Positions 11,761 to 21,211 of a stretch of DNA of 64,000 nucleotides are shown one piece after another. The position numbers and the translations under genes were made by a program. The notes under the pieces are model-generated. The model had not been told where the DNA came from and did not search any database. It worked only from the letters and a program-made list of their open reading frames with translations. Origin of the DNA: Bidens hawaiensis (taxonomy: Eukaryota; Streptophyta; Magnoliopsida; Asterales; Asteraceae); the NCBI GenBank assembly GCA_021521415.1, contig JAIQDT010000672.1:62001-126000 (forward strand), written 5' to 3'. Position 1 is the stretch's first letter. Every line of letters starts with the position of its first letter.

Positions 11761-12837
11761 TGGTGTCGCAAGTAACGTAGTTCAAGTACCTAGGTTCGTT
11801 TGTAAAGCAATGGGGAAATAGATAGTGATGTGGCCCACCACGTGCAGGTAGGTTGGTGCAGATGGAGAACAGCTACAAGAGTTTTATGCGACAAGAGAGT
11901 TCCAGCTAAACTAAAAGGAAGATTTTGCAGGGTCGCAGTTAGAACTACCATGTTATATGGAACAGATTGTTGGGCCATCAAGAAGACGCATTCGCCGAAG
12001 TTGAAGGTAGCAGAGATGAAAATGCTAAGGTGGATGTGTGGGTACACAAGGTTGGACCGAATTAGAAATTACGTAGTTCGGGAAAGATTAGGGGTGACTT
12101 GAATATCAAATAATATAAGAGAGGGGAGATTGAGATGGTTCGGACATGTGAAGAGAAGACAGATGACGGCTCCTGTTAGATTGGTAGAAAATATTACTAT
12201 AGAGGGGATGAGGTGTAGAGGTAGATCCAAAATGACTTGGGATGAAAGGATTAGACATCATTTTATAGAGATGCACCTCTCCGAGGACATGGTTGAGGAT
12301 AGAAATTCTTGAAGACGTAGGATTAAGGTTAAAGACCTCTAGGGCCATGCATAGTTTCCTGTTAGAAATGTATTTTAGGAGTTTTTCTTTCCCTTTTTGT
12401 TTGTGTCGCTTGTTTATTTTTTTGGTCATATTTTCTTCTTGCTTTAAATTCAACCTAATGTAATATGTTTAAGTATACATATATTTATTTGCAAGGGCTA
12501 AATGATATACTATTATAATATTTATTTTTACATTATTCTATAGTATTTTAGTGTTTATCACTATTAGCAACGTTTTCATGTATCTATTTAATACTAGACT
12601 AGTATTATTAGCATTATTATAGCATATTAATTTGTGATTTTTTTTCTTCGTTATATAGAGGTCTAGTGTTGCACTTATGTTTTTTTCTATACGGCTTCAT
12701 ACAAATACTTTTAGAGCTGGGGTCTCTCTGGAAGCAACCTATCTATTCTTTGGATAGAGGCATGGTTTGATTACATCCCACCCTCCCCGGACCTGTTAAT
12801 AGCTTTGCTATTGGCAGGATTTTTTTACTGAGTACGA

Positions 12838-12852
12838 TTGTTGTTGTTGTTG
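12838..12852 (+). repeat. (TTG)5 tail of the LINE
   Basis: Five TTG units close the LINE 3' untranslated region, the usual short-repeat tail of plant RTE elements, and fix the orientation as plus. Confidence 0.85.
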
Positions 12853-13662
12853 TATATTAATTCGAGAAAAATAATCATAAATACACAAAAAATCAGCCAC
12901 AAATCCATAATTACACCAAAATATCCAAAGAAAAAGTTAATAGTTTACATAGTATTCATAGCATAAAAATTTACATAGTAAAACAAACAACTAAAAATAT
13001 TAATAGTAAAATGCTAATACATGAACCTAACCGCAAGGACATAAATGAACCTAATAGGAAGGACGCAAATAGAAGTAACCTGACGGACGTAAAGGAACAC
13101 ATTACCAAACATTCATGAATATCATTGAACGAACTCGGCCTTTGATCGTGTCGGTTTGTTAAGGTTACCAAAAAAAATTCTTTTGTTCATGTTCGTTCAA
13201 TTATTAAATGAACGAACATAAAATGAACTTTCCGTCGAAAGGTGGTTCGCCGAACGTTTGGTTTGTTTACATCCTGGGTAAGGAAAGAGAACTTAAAAGG
13301 GGACGTTATAGATTATAGGACACATTAGAAAAGACCATTATGCCCCTACCCTAACGGCATATTCTGACGTACCCAACGTTTTCGCCTTCGGCCGAGGTGT
13401 GACAGCCGTAATTTACGATAAAAATGTTAAAAACACACAAAAACATGATCAAGACAAAGGCTCCCTTAGAAAGGAAATTGAAATTTTAGTTCCGGTGTTG
13501 ATGAAGAAGATGAATATATAGGATAAGATGTGGGAAGAACAATAGTTTAGATTTGGAGATGAGGTTAAAGGAAAGAAAACTTACCACCGGGCCAGACATA
13601 TCAGGCCAGACGCTTTATAAGGCCTTGTCGAAGAAACCTTAATCTGTCTGCCAATCGATGAC
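12853..13662. other. Intergenic with MITE-like remnant, no gene seen
   Basis: AT-rich. At 13185-13215 the words GTTCGTTCAATTATT and AATGAACGAAC form a short inverted repeat, with more GAAC/GTTC words around it, as in decayed hAT-type MITEs. CGGCCGAGGTGTGACA at 13390-13405 resembles an LTR end. At 13560-13667 there may be coding sequence of the gene interrupted by the Copia element, but I could not match it to eIF3l. Confidence 0.35.
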
Positions 13663-13667
13663 ATCCG

Positions 13668-13920
13668 TGTTGGTAATCAGAGAAGCATAAATTGAAGAAA
13701 CAAAAGTGTGATAACAAACTTCTGATGTTATTACTTGCAGAAAGGAAAAACAAATTAAAAGTACATCTAGACATTGAACCTACTATGCTATTTATAATTA
13801 AGAAAACAAGTAACATAAGAAAGTGAAACATCTTCACATTTATTTATTTCTTGACCTTTCTTTTACCCAATCTTTTGACATTACCAACTCTTTAACTGCC
13901 CAGGTCAGCATTAAGTCACA
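13668..13920 (-). repeat. Copia 3' LTR, 253 bp
   Basis: On the plus strand it begins TGTTGGTAATCAG and ends CATTAAGTCACA. It matches the LTR at 18233-18501 except for four base changes and lack of a 16-bp stretch next to ACAAAAG. It is the downstream LTR of the minus-strand element. Confidence 0.95.
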
Positions 13921-13931
13921 CTCTCCCCCTT
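13921..13931 (-). promoter_or_regulatory. Polypurine tract of the Copia element
   Basis: On the minus strand AAGGGGGAGAG directly precedes the LTR start TGTGACTTAATG, the position and composition expected for the plus-strand DNA synthesis primer. Confidence 0.85.
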
Positions 13932-15531
13932 AATGTTGACCTGGATCTCCAAGAACTTCAAGACCCATCAGTGCTCTCATCTCCATGAACTTGACTCGAG
14001 GTAGTGCCTTTGTTAATGTATCAGCCTTTTGAAGTTCACCACTAACATGTTGCACTTGAATTTGTCCCCGTTCGATACACTCTCGAATAAAATGATACTT
14101 TGTATCTATATGTTTTCTATGACCGTGGAACACGGGATTTTTCATTAGTGCGATAGCCGACTCGTTATCAACCAGTAACTTCATCCATTGGGGTTCTTCT
14201 CCTGTTAAATCACTTAACAAACTTCTCAGCCACAACGCCTGACAAGCGGCTGATGTAGCAGCCATGAACTCCGCTTCACACGAGCTCAACGCGACACTCC
14301 TTTGCTTCTGCGAGGCCCATGTAACCAAACTATTTTAATAATAAAACACCATACCTGAAGTTCCTCTCCTGTCTTCCACATCCAAACCATGGCTGCTATT
14401 ACTATACCCCAATAGTTTACCATCACCTCCTCTTCTGTACTTTAAACCAAATCCAATTGTACCCTTCAAGTACCTTAAAACCTGCTTCAGTGCTTGGAGA
14501 TGACAAACCTTTGGTTTTTCCATAAATCTGCTCAAAACACCAGTCGAGTACCCTAAATCAGGCCTTGTGTGGAGCAAATAACGGAGGCTACCGATCAGAC
14601 GACGATACATAGTTTCGTCCACACATTCACCATTCTCATCTTTAGTTAACTGTAGCTTCGAATCCATTGGCCACTTTGAGGGATTACAATTCTCCAACCC
14701 AGCTAACTTTAGAATTTTTCTAGCATACCCGGACTGATTCAGACGTATTCCATCTTTATTTTGGTTCACCTCAATCCCAAGATAGTAAGACAACAGGCCC
14801 AAATCACTCATATCAAATACTTTCATCATTTTTTCTTTAAACCTTTTAACCTCTTGTTCACTTGTCCCGGTCACGATGAGGTCGTCGACATAGACCCCTA
14901 CAATAAGAAGGGAGTTCGAACACTTATTTTTGTACACAACTTGTTCTTGAGTGCATCGAGTGAAACCGAGATCTTTGAGTGATTTGTCAAGACGAGCATT
15001 CCAAGCCCTCGGAGCTTGTCTCAACCCATAAAGTGCTTTCTTGAGCCTGTATACCTTATTTTCTTTTCCCTTCACGATAAAACCTTCAGGTTGCGAGACG
15101 TACACTTCTTCTAGTAAATCTCCATTAAGAAATACGGATTTAACATCAAGATGATGCACAATCCACCCTTCTTTAGCTGCCATCGACAATATGATCCGGA
15201 TTGTTTCTAACCTGGCCACGGGAGCGAAAACCTCTTCGAAATCAATTCCTTTTCTTTGGACATACCCTTTCGCGACTAATCGCGCCTTACACTTTGTTAT
15301 CTAACCATCTGCATCTTTTTTCAATTTGTAGACCCATTTCAGACCGATAGGCTTGTGACCTGCTGGTAAATCAACTAAGGTCCAAGTATGGTTCTTCTTA
15401 ATTGATTCCAATTTAGCCTCCATTGCTTGTTGCCAAACAACATACTGCACGGCTTCATTAAATGTTGTGGGCTCATCATCTGCCAGCAATAATTCTTGGT
15501 CATAAAGGTCTCGTACTTCCTCATCAGTCAT
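13930..15531 (-). pseudogene. Copia reverse transcriptase and RNase H
   Basis: Minus-strand pieces. 15531-15301 ends in IGLKWVYKLKKDADG. 15219-14335 has [33 protein letters not shown], the catalytic YVDDLIVTG, and [14 protein letters not shown]. 14328-13930 is RNase H with LSSCEAEFMAA, the Asp in LLVDNESAI and HIDTKYHFIRE. Stops at 15301 and 14335 separate the three pieces; otherwise the sequence is well preserved, including the YVDD site. The protein ends 9 bp before the polypurine tract. Confidence 0.9.
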
Positions 15532-15668
15532 CTATGTGGTCCTCTCTTAAATACCTTGAACTGATCGAAACCCTTGTAAAGGTGTGTGATCGAGAACACT
15601 AGGTGATTGCTGGATGTTTCTACTTTGGGTTGAACTCGACACCGGAGTAATCGGGGTCTGCTGTTCGT

Positions 15669-16467
15669 TTAGGTTCCTCCAACATCATGATCAGATAGAA
15701 ATGGGGATGAATTCGGGTTAACTGGTGTCACAGGTGTTGAATTTTGACTCTCTTCATTATTGAATGAGTTGGTTTCAGTGGTTCCCTCCTCTTCATATCC
15801 TGGAACGTTTATACAACCCACCTTGGGTATGGGCTGCACTTTATCAACATTACTCCATTCCCATCTCCTCTTTTCTTCAAAAATAACATCTTGACCCACT
15901 ACAATCCTTTTTGTATTTGGATTGTATAGCCAATACGCTTTACTACCCGCTTCGATTCCCAAGTTTATCATTGCAACACTTCTGTCGGCCAATTTCGTCA
16001 CTTGGTTCCCAATCTTCTTCACGTATGCAACACAACCAAAAAATCTAAGGTGTCTGAGTGTCGGTTTTCTTCCTTTAAACTTCTCATACGGTGTCATGTT
16101 TTTCACTCTTCTTGTTGGAACCCGGTTGAGAACATACACCGCATGTCGAACAGCCTCGCCCCACAAAGTTTCTGGCACACACATCGTCTTTAGCATAGCT
16201 CTAGTTGCTTCAATAATTGTACGATTACGTCGCTCTACTACTCTGTTTTGTTGCGGAGTGTGAGGAGCCGTTAGTTGTCTTCTAATTCCTTCCTGTTCAC
16301 AAAACTCTTTTAACGAATTAGAATTAAACTCACCACCGCGGTTTGATCAAAACATTTTGATCTTGTGAGAACTTTCTTTCTCTACCAGCATCTTAAATTT
16401 CTTGAATATAGACAATGCTTCATCTTTGTTTTTAATCAAGTATACCCACATAAACCGGGAATAATCA
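15669..16467 (-). pseudogene. Copia integrase core, broken, second catalytic Asp lost
   Basis: From 16467 the frame reads VDDYSRFMWVYLIKNK, then F*SNRGGEF where Copia integrases have F(R)SDRGGEF, then PQQNGVVERRNRTI with the catalytic Glu. The CGA-to-TGA stop and the Asp-to-Asn change both fall in this motif, so the DDE triad is lost. The rest (16196-15669) contains WGEAVRHAVYVLNRVPT and the RFFGCVAYV block up to an acidic, Asn/Ser-rich linker. Confidence 0.85.
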
Positions 16468-18198
16468 TCAACAAGCAAGAAAAAAATACCGGTTTCCACT
16501 TTTTGTTTGTGGCGTTATCGGACCACAGAGATCACCATAGATAAGTTCTAATGGGTGATTAGCCTGCCAAAGTGATTCTTGGGGAAAGGGTTGTCTTGCC
16601 TGCTTAGCCATTACACACCCTTCACAAACTTGATTTGGGTGTTTAATTATTGGTATGCCATCAACCAGTTTCTTTCTTCCCATTGTTTCTAAAGCATGAA
16701 AGTTTACATGCCCCAATCTTGCATGCCACAACCAAGCCTCGTCATCCAAACTTGCATGTAAACAAACAGGCTTAGTAGCTTTGAGGACAATTTTGTACAA
16801 CCTGTTGACCGACCATTGCACCTTCATGATCAACCGCCCTGGTTCGTCATGTACAGTTAGGTGTTCACCCCGCATTCTCACATCATATCCCTCCTCAGTC
16901 AACTGTCCCAAACTAATAATGTTGCTATGCAAAACAGGAATGAAATACATACCTGTGATGACAAGTTGTTCGCCATTCTTGCACTCAAATAGAATGATTC
17001 CTTTACCTTTGATCTGAACTTTCGACCCATCGCCGAAACGTACCGATCCCGTTATCTTCTCATCCAAAACAGAAAACAATTCCTTCCTTCCCGTCATGTG
17101 GTTGCTTGCCCCATTATCGAGGTACCATGTGTCGTGGTCCTCACCAACCCGTCCTTTTTCTTGGTTTGGAACCACTTTGTCTTCATTTAATAACACCATA
17201 GTGGGCATTTCTTCTACATATATGCTTAACATCACTGCACCCACTTTTTCTTGTGCATCAGTTAAGTTTGCTTCTTCCCTTATTTCTTTTGTTTCTTTGC
17301 AATCCGATGCATAGTGACCATATTGTTCACATTTAAAGCATTTAATGTGTTTCTTATCTTTGTTTCTTGAGTTGTTTCTCTGATCATTTTGCCCAGAAAA
17401 TCCGCCACGATTACCCCCGCCATGGTTGCTACCTCGCCCTCTTGAACCACCTCGACCACCCCGGTCACTTTTCCCTCGAGTACTAGAAAATTGAGTCCTC
17501 CCTGGACCCTTTGAACTCGAGTAGTTTTCTGCTTTCATGAACAGCAAACTACCATCACTACTTTGATTACTTTGGCGAAGCCTCAACCTGTCTTCATACG
17601 CCTTCAGCCGACCGACGGCCTCTTCGAATGGCATATCGTCCACATCCGTTGTTTGTTCTATCGATGTCACCAACTGAATGTATTTTTCAGGAACCGAATC
17701 TAACAATTTTCTTACCAAAACCTCGTCCTCAAGAGTAGCTCCAAGGCTACTATATTTTGAGATCATCCCACTTAGTTTTCCAGCAAATTCATCAATCGAC
17801 TCATCGTCCTTCATCTTCAGGGCTTCAAACTCACTCTTGAGTGTATGTAGGCGTGCTTTCTGCACACGTTCAGTGCCTACGTACCTTGTTTTCAATGACT
17901 CCCAGATCTCCTTCGCCGTCCTTTTCTTTGCCACCTGCAATAGGATGTCTTCTAGGATTGCTTGAAATATAAATGCACGTGCAGTCTTGTTCATCTTTTC
18001 GTCAAGAACTGCATTGAGCGGTGGTTCAACAGAGTCCCACAACCCTTGTGCATCCATAACAGCCTCCATCTTGATGGCCCAAGTGGTGTAGTTCGTGGAT
18101 GTTAAGGTGGGTATTTGTAGTGAAACTGAACTGGAATCTTTAGGGTTACCAGAGGTTGTAGCAACAGACATGTCTTCTGTTAGGATGTATTTTGGCAT
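16468..18198 (-). CDS. Copia gag, protease and integrase N-terminus
   Basis: A 576-codon open frame. The start fits the gag of plant Copia elements (LTSTNYTTWAIKMEAVMDAQ, residues about 33-52, then the UBN2-type gag body). A Gly/Arg-rich region precedes the zinc knuckle CFKCEQYGHYASDC (CX2CX4HX4C). The protease motif is WYLDNGASNHM; the usual DTG/DSG triad is DNG here, which may weaken it. The integrase zinc domain HARLGHVNF plus CEGCVMAK closes the frame. It ends early because of one extra T in a T run, seen as YFFLAC* instead of YFFLLVDDYS. Confidence 0.9.
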   Translation of the reverse strand: MPKYILTEDMSVATTSGNPKDSSSVSLQIPTLTSTNYTTWAIKMEAVMDAQGLWDSVEPPLNAVLDEKMNKTARAFIFQAILEDILLQVAKKRTAKEIWESLKTRYVGTERVQKARLHTLKSEFEALKMKDDESIDEFAGKLSGMISKYSSLGATLEDEVLVRKLLDSVPEKYIQLVTSIEQTTDVDDMPFEEAVGRLKAYEDRLRLRQSNQSSDGSLLFMKAENYSSSKGPGRTQFSSTRGKSDRGGRGGSRGRGSNHGGGNRGGFSGQNDQRNNSRNKDKKHIKCFKCEQYGHYASDCKETKEIREEANLTDAQEKVGAVMLSIYVEEMPTMVLLNEDKVVPNQEKGRVGEDHDTWYLDNGASNHMTGRKELFSVLDEKITGSVRFGDGSKVQIKGKGIILFECKNGEQLVITGMYFIPVLHSNIISLGQLTEEGYDVRMRGEHLTVHDEPGRLIMKVQWSVNRLYKIVLKATKPVCLHASLDDEAWLWHARLGHVNFHALETMGRKKLVDGIPIIKHPNQVCEGCVMAKQARQPFPQESLWQANHPLELIYGDLCGPITPQTKSGNRYFFLAC

Positions 18199-18218
18199 AA
18201 GCTGGACTGATCAACCGA

Positions 18219-18230
18219 GCTCTGATACCA
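18219..18230 (-). promoter_or_regulatory. Copia primer-binding site, initiator tRNA-Met type
   Basis: On the minus strand TGGTATCAGAGC lies two bases inside the 5' LTR. It is complementary to the 3' end of initiator tRNA-Met, the primer used by most plant Copia elements. Confidence 0.95.
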
Positions 18231-18232
18231 AG

Positions 18233-18501
18233 TGTTGGTAATCAGAGAAGCATAAATTGAAGAAACAAAAGATAGAAAGAACAAAAGTGTGATAACAAAC
18301 TTCTGATGTTATTACTTGCAGAAAGGAAAAGCAAATTAAAAGTACATCTAGACATTGAACCTACCATGCTATTTATAATTAAGAAAACAAGTAACATAAG
18401 AAAGTGAAACATCTTCACATTTATTTATTTCTTGACCTTTCTTTTACCCAATCTTTTGACATTACCAGCTCTTTAACTGCCCAAGTCAGCATTAAGTCAC
18501 A
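18233..18501 (-). repeat. Copia 5' LTR, 269 bp
   Basis: Upstream LTR of the minus-strand element, TGTTGG...GTCACA, with 16 bp (around ATAGAAAGAACA) absent from the other LTR. Confidence 0.95.
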
Positions 18502-18506
18502 ATCCG

Positions 18507-19990
18507 ACCTCTAAGACGTCGTGCGCAACGTTTCGGCGCTGTATCCGTAAAGGAAACAGGCATGAGGTCCTTAAGTGGTATGAGGAGGCGAACAGCATTA
18601 TGCTGCCTTTTGTTGATAACGTTCTTGAGTATGTGAAGACGGATTTTTTCTTCTTCGTTCTGTACAATGAGATTTAGTTTCGCCAACTCTTTGCTGGAGG
18701 ATCATCCCCAACCGCTAAGCAGATTATCTTCTTGGTTTAACTACCGTGATGTCATTCAGGCAATCTCTTTTCTCTTCCATTATTTCCTGTCTAGTCTTGG
18801 CATTTGTTAATGACGAAGGAAAGGATTTTGTTTTTTAAGATTTTCTTAAACCAACTGAAGACAGTAAGTAGTTTGCCTTACCAGTGGTTGTGGGACATGA
18901 TGGATGGGCATGTGAACCATTTTCAGTCCTGTCAGTATCGGGCCTTGGCAATCAAAACTGAGCAGGATGTTCATCTGCTAAGTCTATGTCACAGGGTCAG
19001 TCAGGCATTAATACTATGTTTCTTTCAGGAGTGTTGCATTCCAAGTAAATAATAGTTTATGATGATGCATTGATAATGATAATGGTTTTTTGGCAGGCTT
19101 TGAGTGCGCATGATTCTCTCAACCTTTTGCACATGACGGTAGAACGCTCTAAGATTCTTCAGATTCTAGAGCTCGAAAAAGATAGGGGGCTTCAATTCTT
19201 GACAGAAACGGAACAGTAAGATGTTCAGATCAGGAGTGAGAGTAAGAATGTGTTCATTGTCATGGGCTACTTCAGCTTAGTTGGTTTGTTAAGAGTCCAC
19301 TGTTTATTGGGAAATTATCAAGCTGGACTCAACTGCCTGCGCCCTATTGACATAAGTCAGCAAGGATTTTACACCACTCTTTTTATTGCCACTCACATCA
19401 CAACCATCTATCATTATGGCTTTGCAAATCTTATGTTGGGGAGGTATTTCCATCAACTTCACTTTTTTTCTTTTTTTTTAGTTATTATTATATTCAAACA
19501 GAGAGCATAATCAATTGTCAGTCGGATTGGCAGGTATGTAGACACCACACGCGTATTCAATAACATTCTTGGCTACATTTCTAAGCAGCCTCAACAGGAA
19601 TCACCACAAATACTAAACAAGATTGACCAGATGTATGCGCTGCTAGCAATCTGCCTCTCACTTTGTCCTCAACTTCAACTTATTGATGAAAATGCCTACT
19701 CTCAGCTAATGGAAAAATACGGTTAAAAAATGTCGAGAATGCAAAGATATAATGATGCTGCCCTTTATCGGGAGCTTTTGTCATATGCATGCCCCACATT
19801 TAGCACACCCTTTGCACCAAATTCTGGTGACGTAAATCAAATTTACGACAAGGTACAATTCATTTGCTCAAATGAAAATGGCAATACTGCATGTTTTTTG
19901 ATATTTTTTTACATATTCTTCAGGATGGACTTGTCTGTCATGAACGTTCTTCATAACTCATATCCTTTTGACCCTTTGCCTCTGAGCCAC
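18507..19990 (+). pseudogene. EIF3L: Broken gene for translation initiation factor eIF3 subunit L
   Basis: Exon pieces match plant eIF3l in order: NSIMLPFVDNVLEYVKTDF and VLYNEI (18590-18680), QWLWDMMDGHVNHFQSCQYR (about 18878-18940), HDSLNLLHMTVERSKILQIL (19105-19165), then MGYFSLVGLLRVHCLLGNYQ, LRPIDISQQGFYTTLF and ITTIYHYGFANLMLGRY (19250-19450), then DQMYALLAICLSLCPQ (19622-19675) and RMQRYNDAALYRELLSYACP (19735-19795). eIF3l is a PCI-domain subunit of the eIF3 complex, acting on the 40S ribosome in the cytosol. Introns are kept, so this is not a processed copy. Several stops (for example TAG after YNEI, TAA at 19724) and the missing N-terminal and C-terminal exons mark it as a pseudogene. 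The Copia element lies directly at its 5' side. Confidence 0.85.
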
Positions 19991-19999
19991 TAGTAATTA

Positions 20000-20509
20000 A
20001 CAACCAGGTACGAATCTTTTGCTCAAATGTAGTAATGAATTGGCATAAGTGTTGGTTTTGTGAGCTTTTTTACATATTGGTCAGGAGTCGATCTGTAATA
20101 TTATGTATGTTTGGTTGATTTGGGTTTTATTTCCAAAGAAAATGGGTTAAATAACCTCGAGTTTATATTAAAAGCATACGATGTTCTGATTGCCTTTTTT
20201 CCCAAAACTTTGATATTAATATTTATTTTGTTGTCATTTAGACACATTAAAGTGTTTATAATTAAAAAAAAAGGGGGCACGCAATGGACAAAAAAGGGTA
20301 CTAAAAATGGCGTGGGACAACTCATTTTGACGAGTTACATGTCTTGGCGTCTCTCGTGTAATGCATGTTGGAAAGACTTGCCAATCTGTCTTTTTAAGTT
20401 ATATGTGATTACTTTTTTGTGTCTAATTGTTAAAGGTAGCTCCCTTCATTTACTCCGCTCGGTGATGGGCTCTTCATTGAATTACTTTTTCTTTGTTTTG
20501 TTGTAGCTT
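20000..20509. other. Downstream flank of the eIF3l remnant, no gene seen
   Basis: No exon of eIF3l (PCI C-terminal half) is recognisable here. T-rich sequence with an A run near 20262-20272. Confidence 0.35.
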
Positions 20510-20760
20510 GAAGCAGTGATTGCCGATATGCAGTGTTGTAAAAGTAAGATTTCAAGACCGACTAGTCAGCGAATAGTCGGTCCTCAAACCCCTATCTTGG
20601 AGACTTTCTTCAGGATTAGTCGACGGCGGTCAAATTCGGTCAAAACTCGGGCTAGGCGGGCTAGGATTCACAAAAAGTTGGTTAAAACTCGGCCAAAAAT
20701 CATGATAGGCGGTCAAAAGTTGTGATAGCTGGTTAAAAGTCGGCTAGGCTGCCTTTTTGA
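20510..20760. repeat. GTCGG-rich interspersed repeat (MITE- or SINE-like)
   Basis: A 250-bp block of CGGTCAAA, TCGGTTAAAAC and GGCGGGCTAGG words starting TGTTGTAAAAGTAAG and GACTAGTCAGCGAATAGTCGG. Its composition differs sharply from the flanks. It looks like a dispersed repeat; I found no clear terminal repeats or target duplication, so the class is open. Confidence 0.35.
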
Positions 20761-21198
20761 CAAGAATTTTGTTTATTTAATATCAAAAAATTATTTTTCT
20801 TTAGACAAAATAGCAAAACTAGTCATTTATGTTTAAACGTTTATTTAATGATGTCCTTTAGCAAAAAAATGGCAGAAAATATACTTCATGTTTCGAATCC
20901 CTTTCAAGTTAAGTCCTTTGGCCTAATCTAGTTAAATGTTTCTGTTAATTATGATCATCTACAAGGAAATTCTTAAGGAATTCTCACGAAATAAAAACAA
21001 TATACTAATTTAAATAAAAATCTTTTGAGAATGAGGCATAGCCTCGGAGTTGGTGTGTGTGTACATGATAAAATAAATAAATAATTAAGTAAGCAAGCTG
21101 TAAACATATAAATAGAACACATGATGCAGTCAAGTAAGCATGTATGGGGTCCTAATCATGTTACTAAGGCACCTTTAACGACTTATCTTACAACCAGG
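20761..21198. other. Possible truncated internal region of an LTR element, no gene seen
   Basis: AT-rich, no coding domain. It lies on the internal side of the primer-binding site at 21199-21210 but shows no gag-like frame. Confidence 0.3.
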
Positions 21199-21210
21199 CT
21201 ATGATACCAA
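21199..21210 (-). promoter_or_regulatory. Primer-binding site, tRNA-Met type, beside LTR
   Basis: On the minus strand TGGTATCATAGC, one change from the initiator tRNA-Met complement, sits right after the LTR end ...GGAGTGTGACA. Confidence 0.75.
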
Positions 21211-21211
21211 T

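Larger units (their letters stand above)
9580..12852 (+). mobile_element. RTE-type LINE retrotransposon, degenerate
   Basis: An almost full coding region for a non-LTR retrotransposon of the plant RTE type, broken by many stops and frameshifts. An APE-like endonuclease lies at about 9600-10260, the RT at about 10890-11760, and C-terminal WCRW, AVRTTMLYG and WDERIRHHF blocks run to 12345. The untranslated 3' end carries the well-known tail words GGTCTCTCTGGAAGCA and CCCTCCCC and closes in (TTG)5 at 12838-12852. It starts abruptly at about 9580 within the endonuclease, next to the chromovirus RT, so it is 5'-truncated or the junction is a later break. No clear target duplication was found. Confidence 0.85.
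13668..18501 (-). mobile_element. Structurally complete Ty1/Copia retrotransposon, inactivated
   Basis: It is bounded by two near-identical LTRs (13668-13920 and 18233-18501), flanked by the 5-bp target duplication ATCCG (13663-13667 and 18502-18506). PBS and polypurine tract are in the right places, and gag, protease, integrase, RT and RNase H follow in Copia order. By eye the LTRs differ by four substitutions and one 16-bp gap, so the insertion is fairly young. Coding defects: a frameshift in a T run at about 16480, a TGA in the integrase core near 16348, and further stops between 15219 and 15669. It cannot make a full polyprotein without help. It sits directly beside the broken eIF3l gene. 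Confidence 0.95.

Noticed and set aside
12106..12453. 115-codon minus-strand frame
   Set aside because: Opposite strand of the LINE C-terminus and 3' untranslated region.
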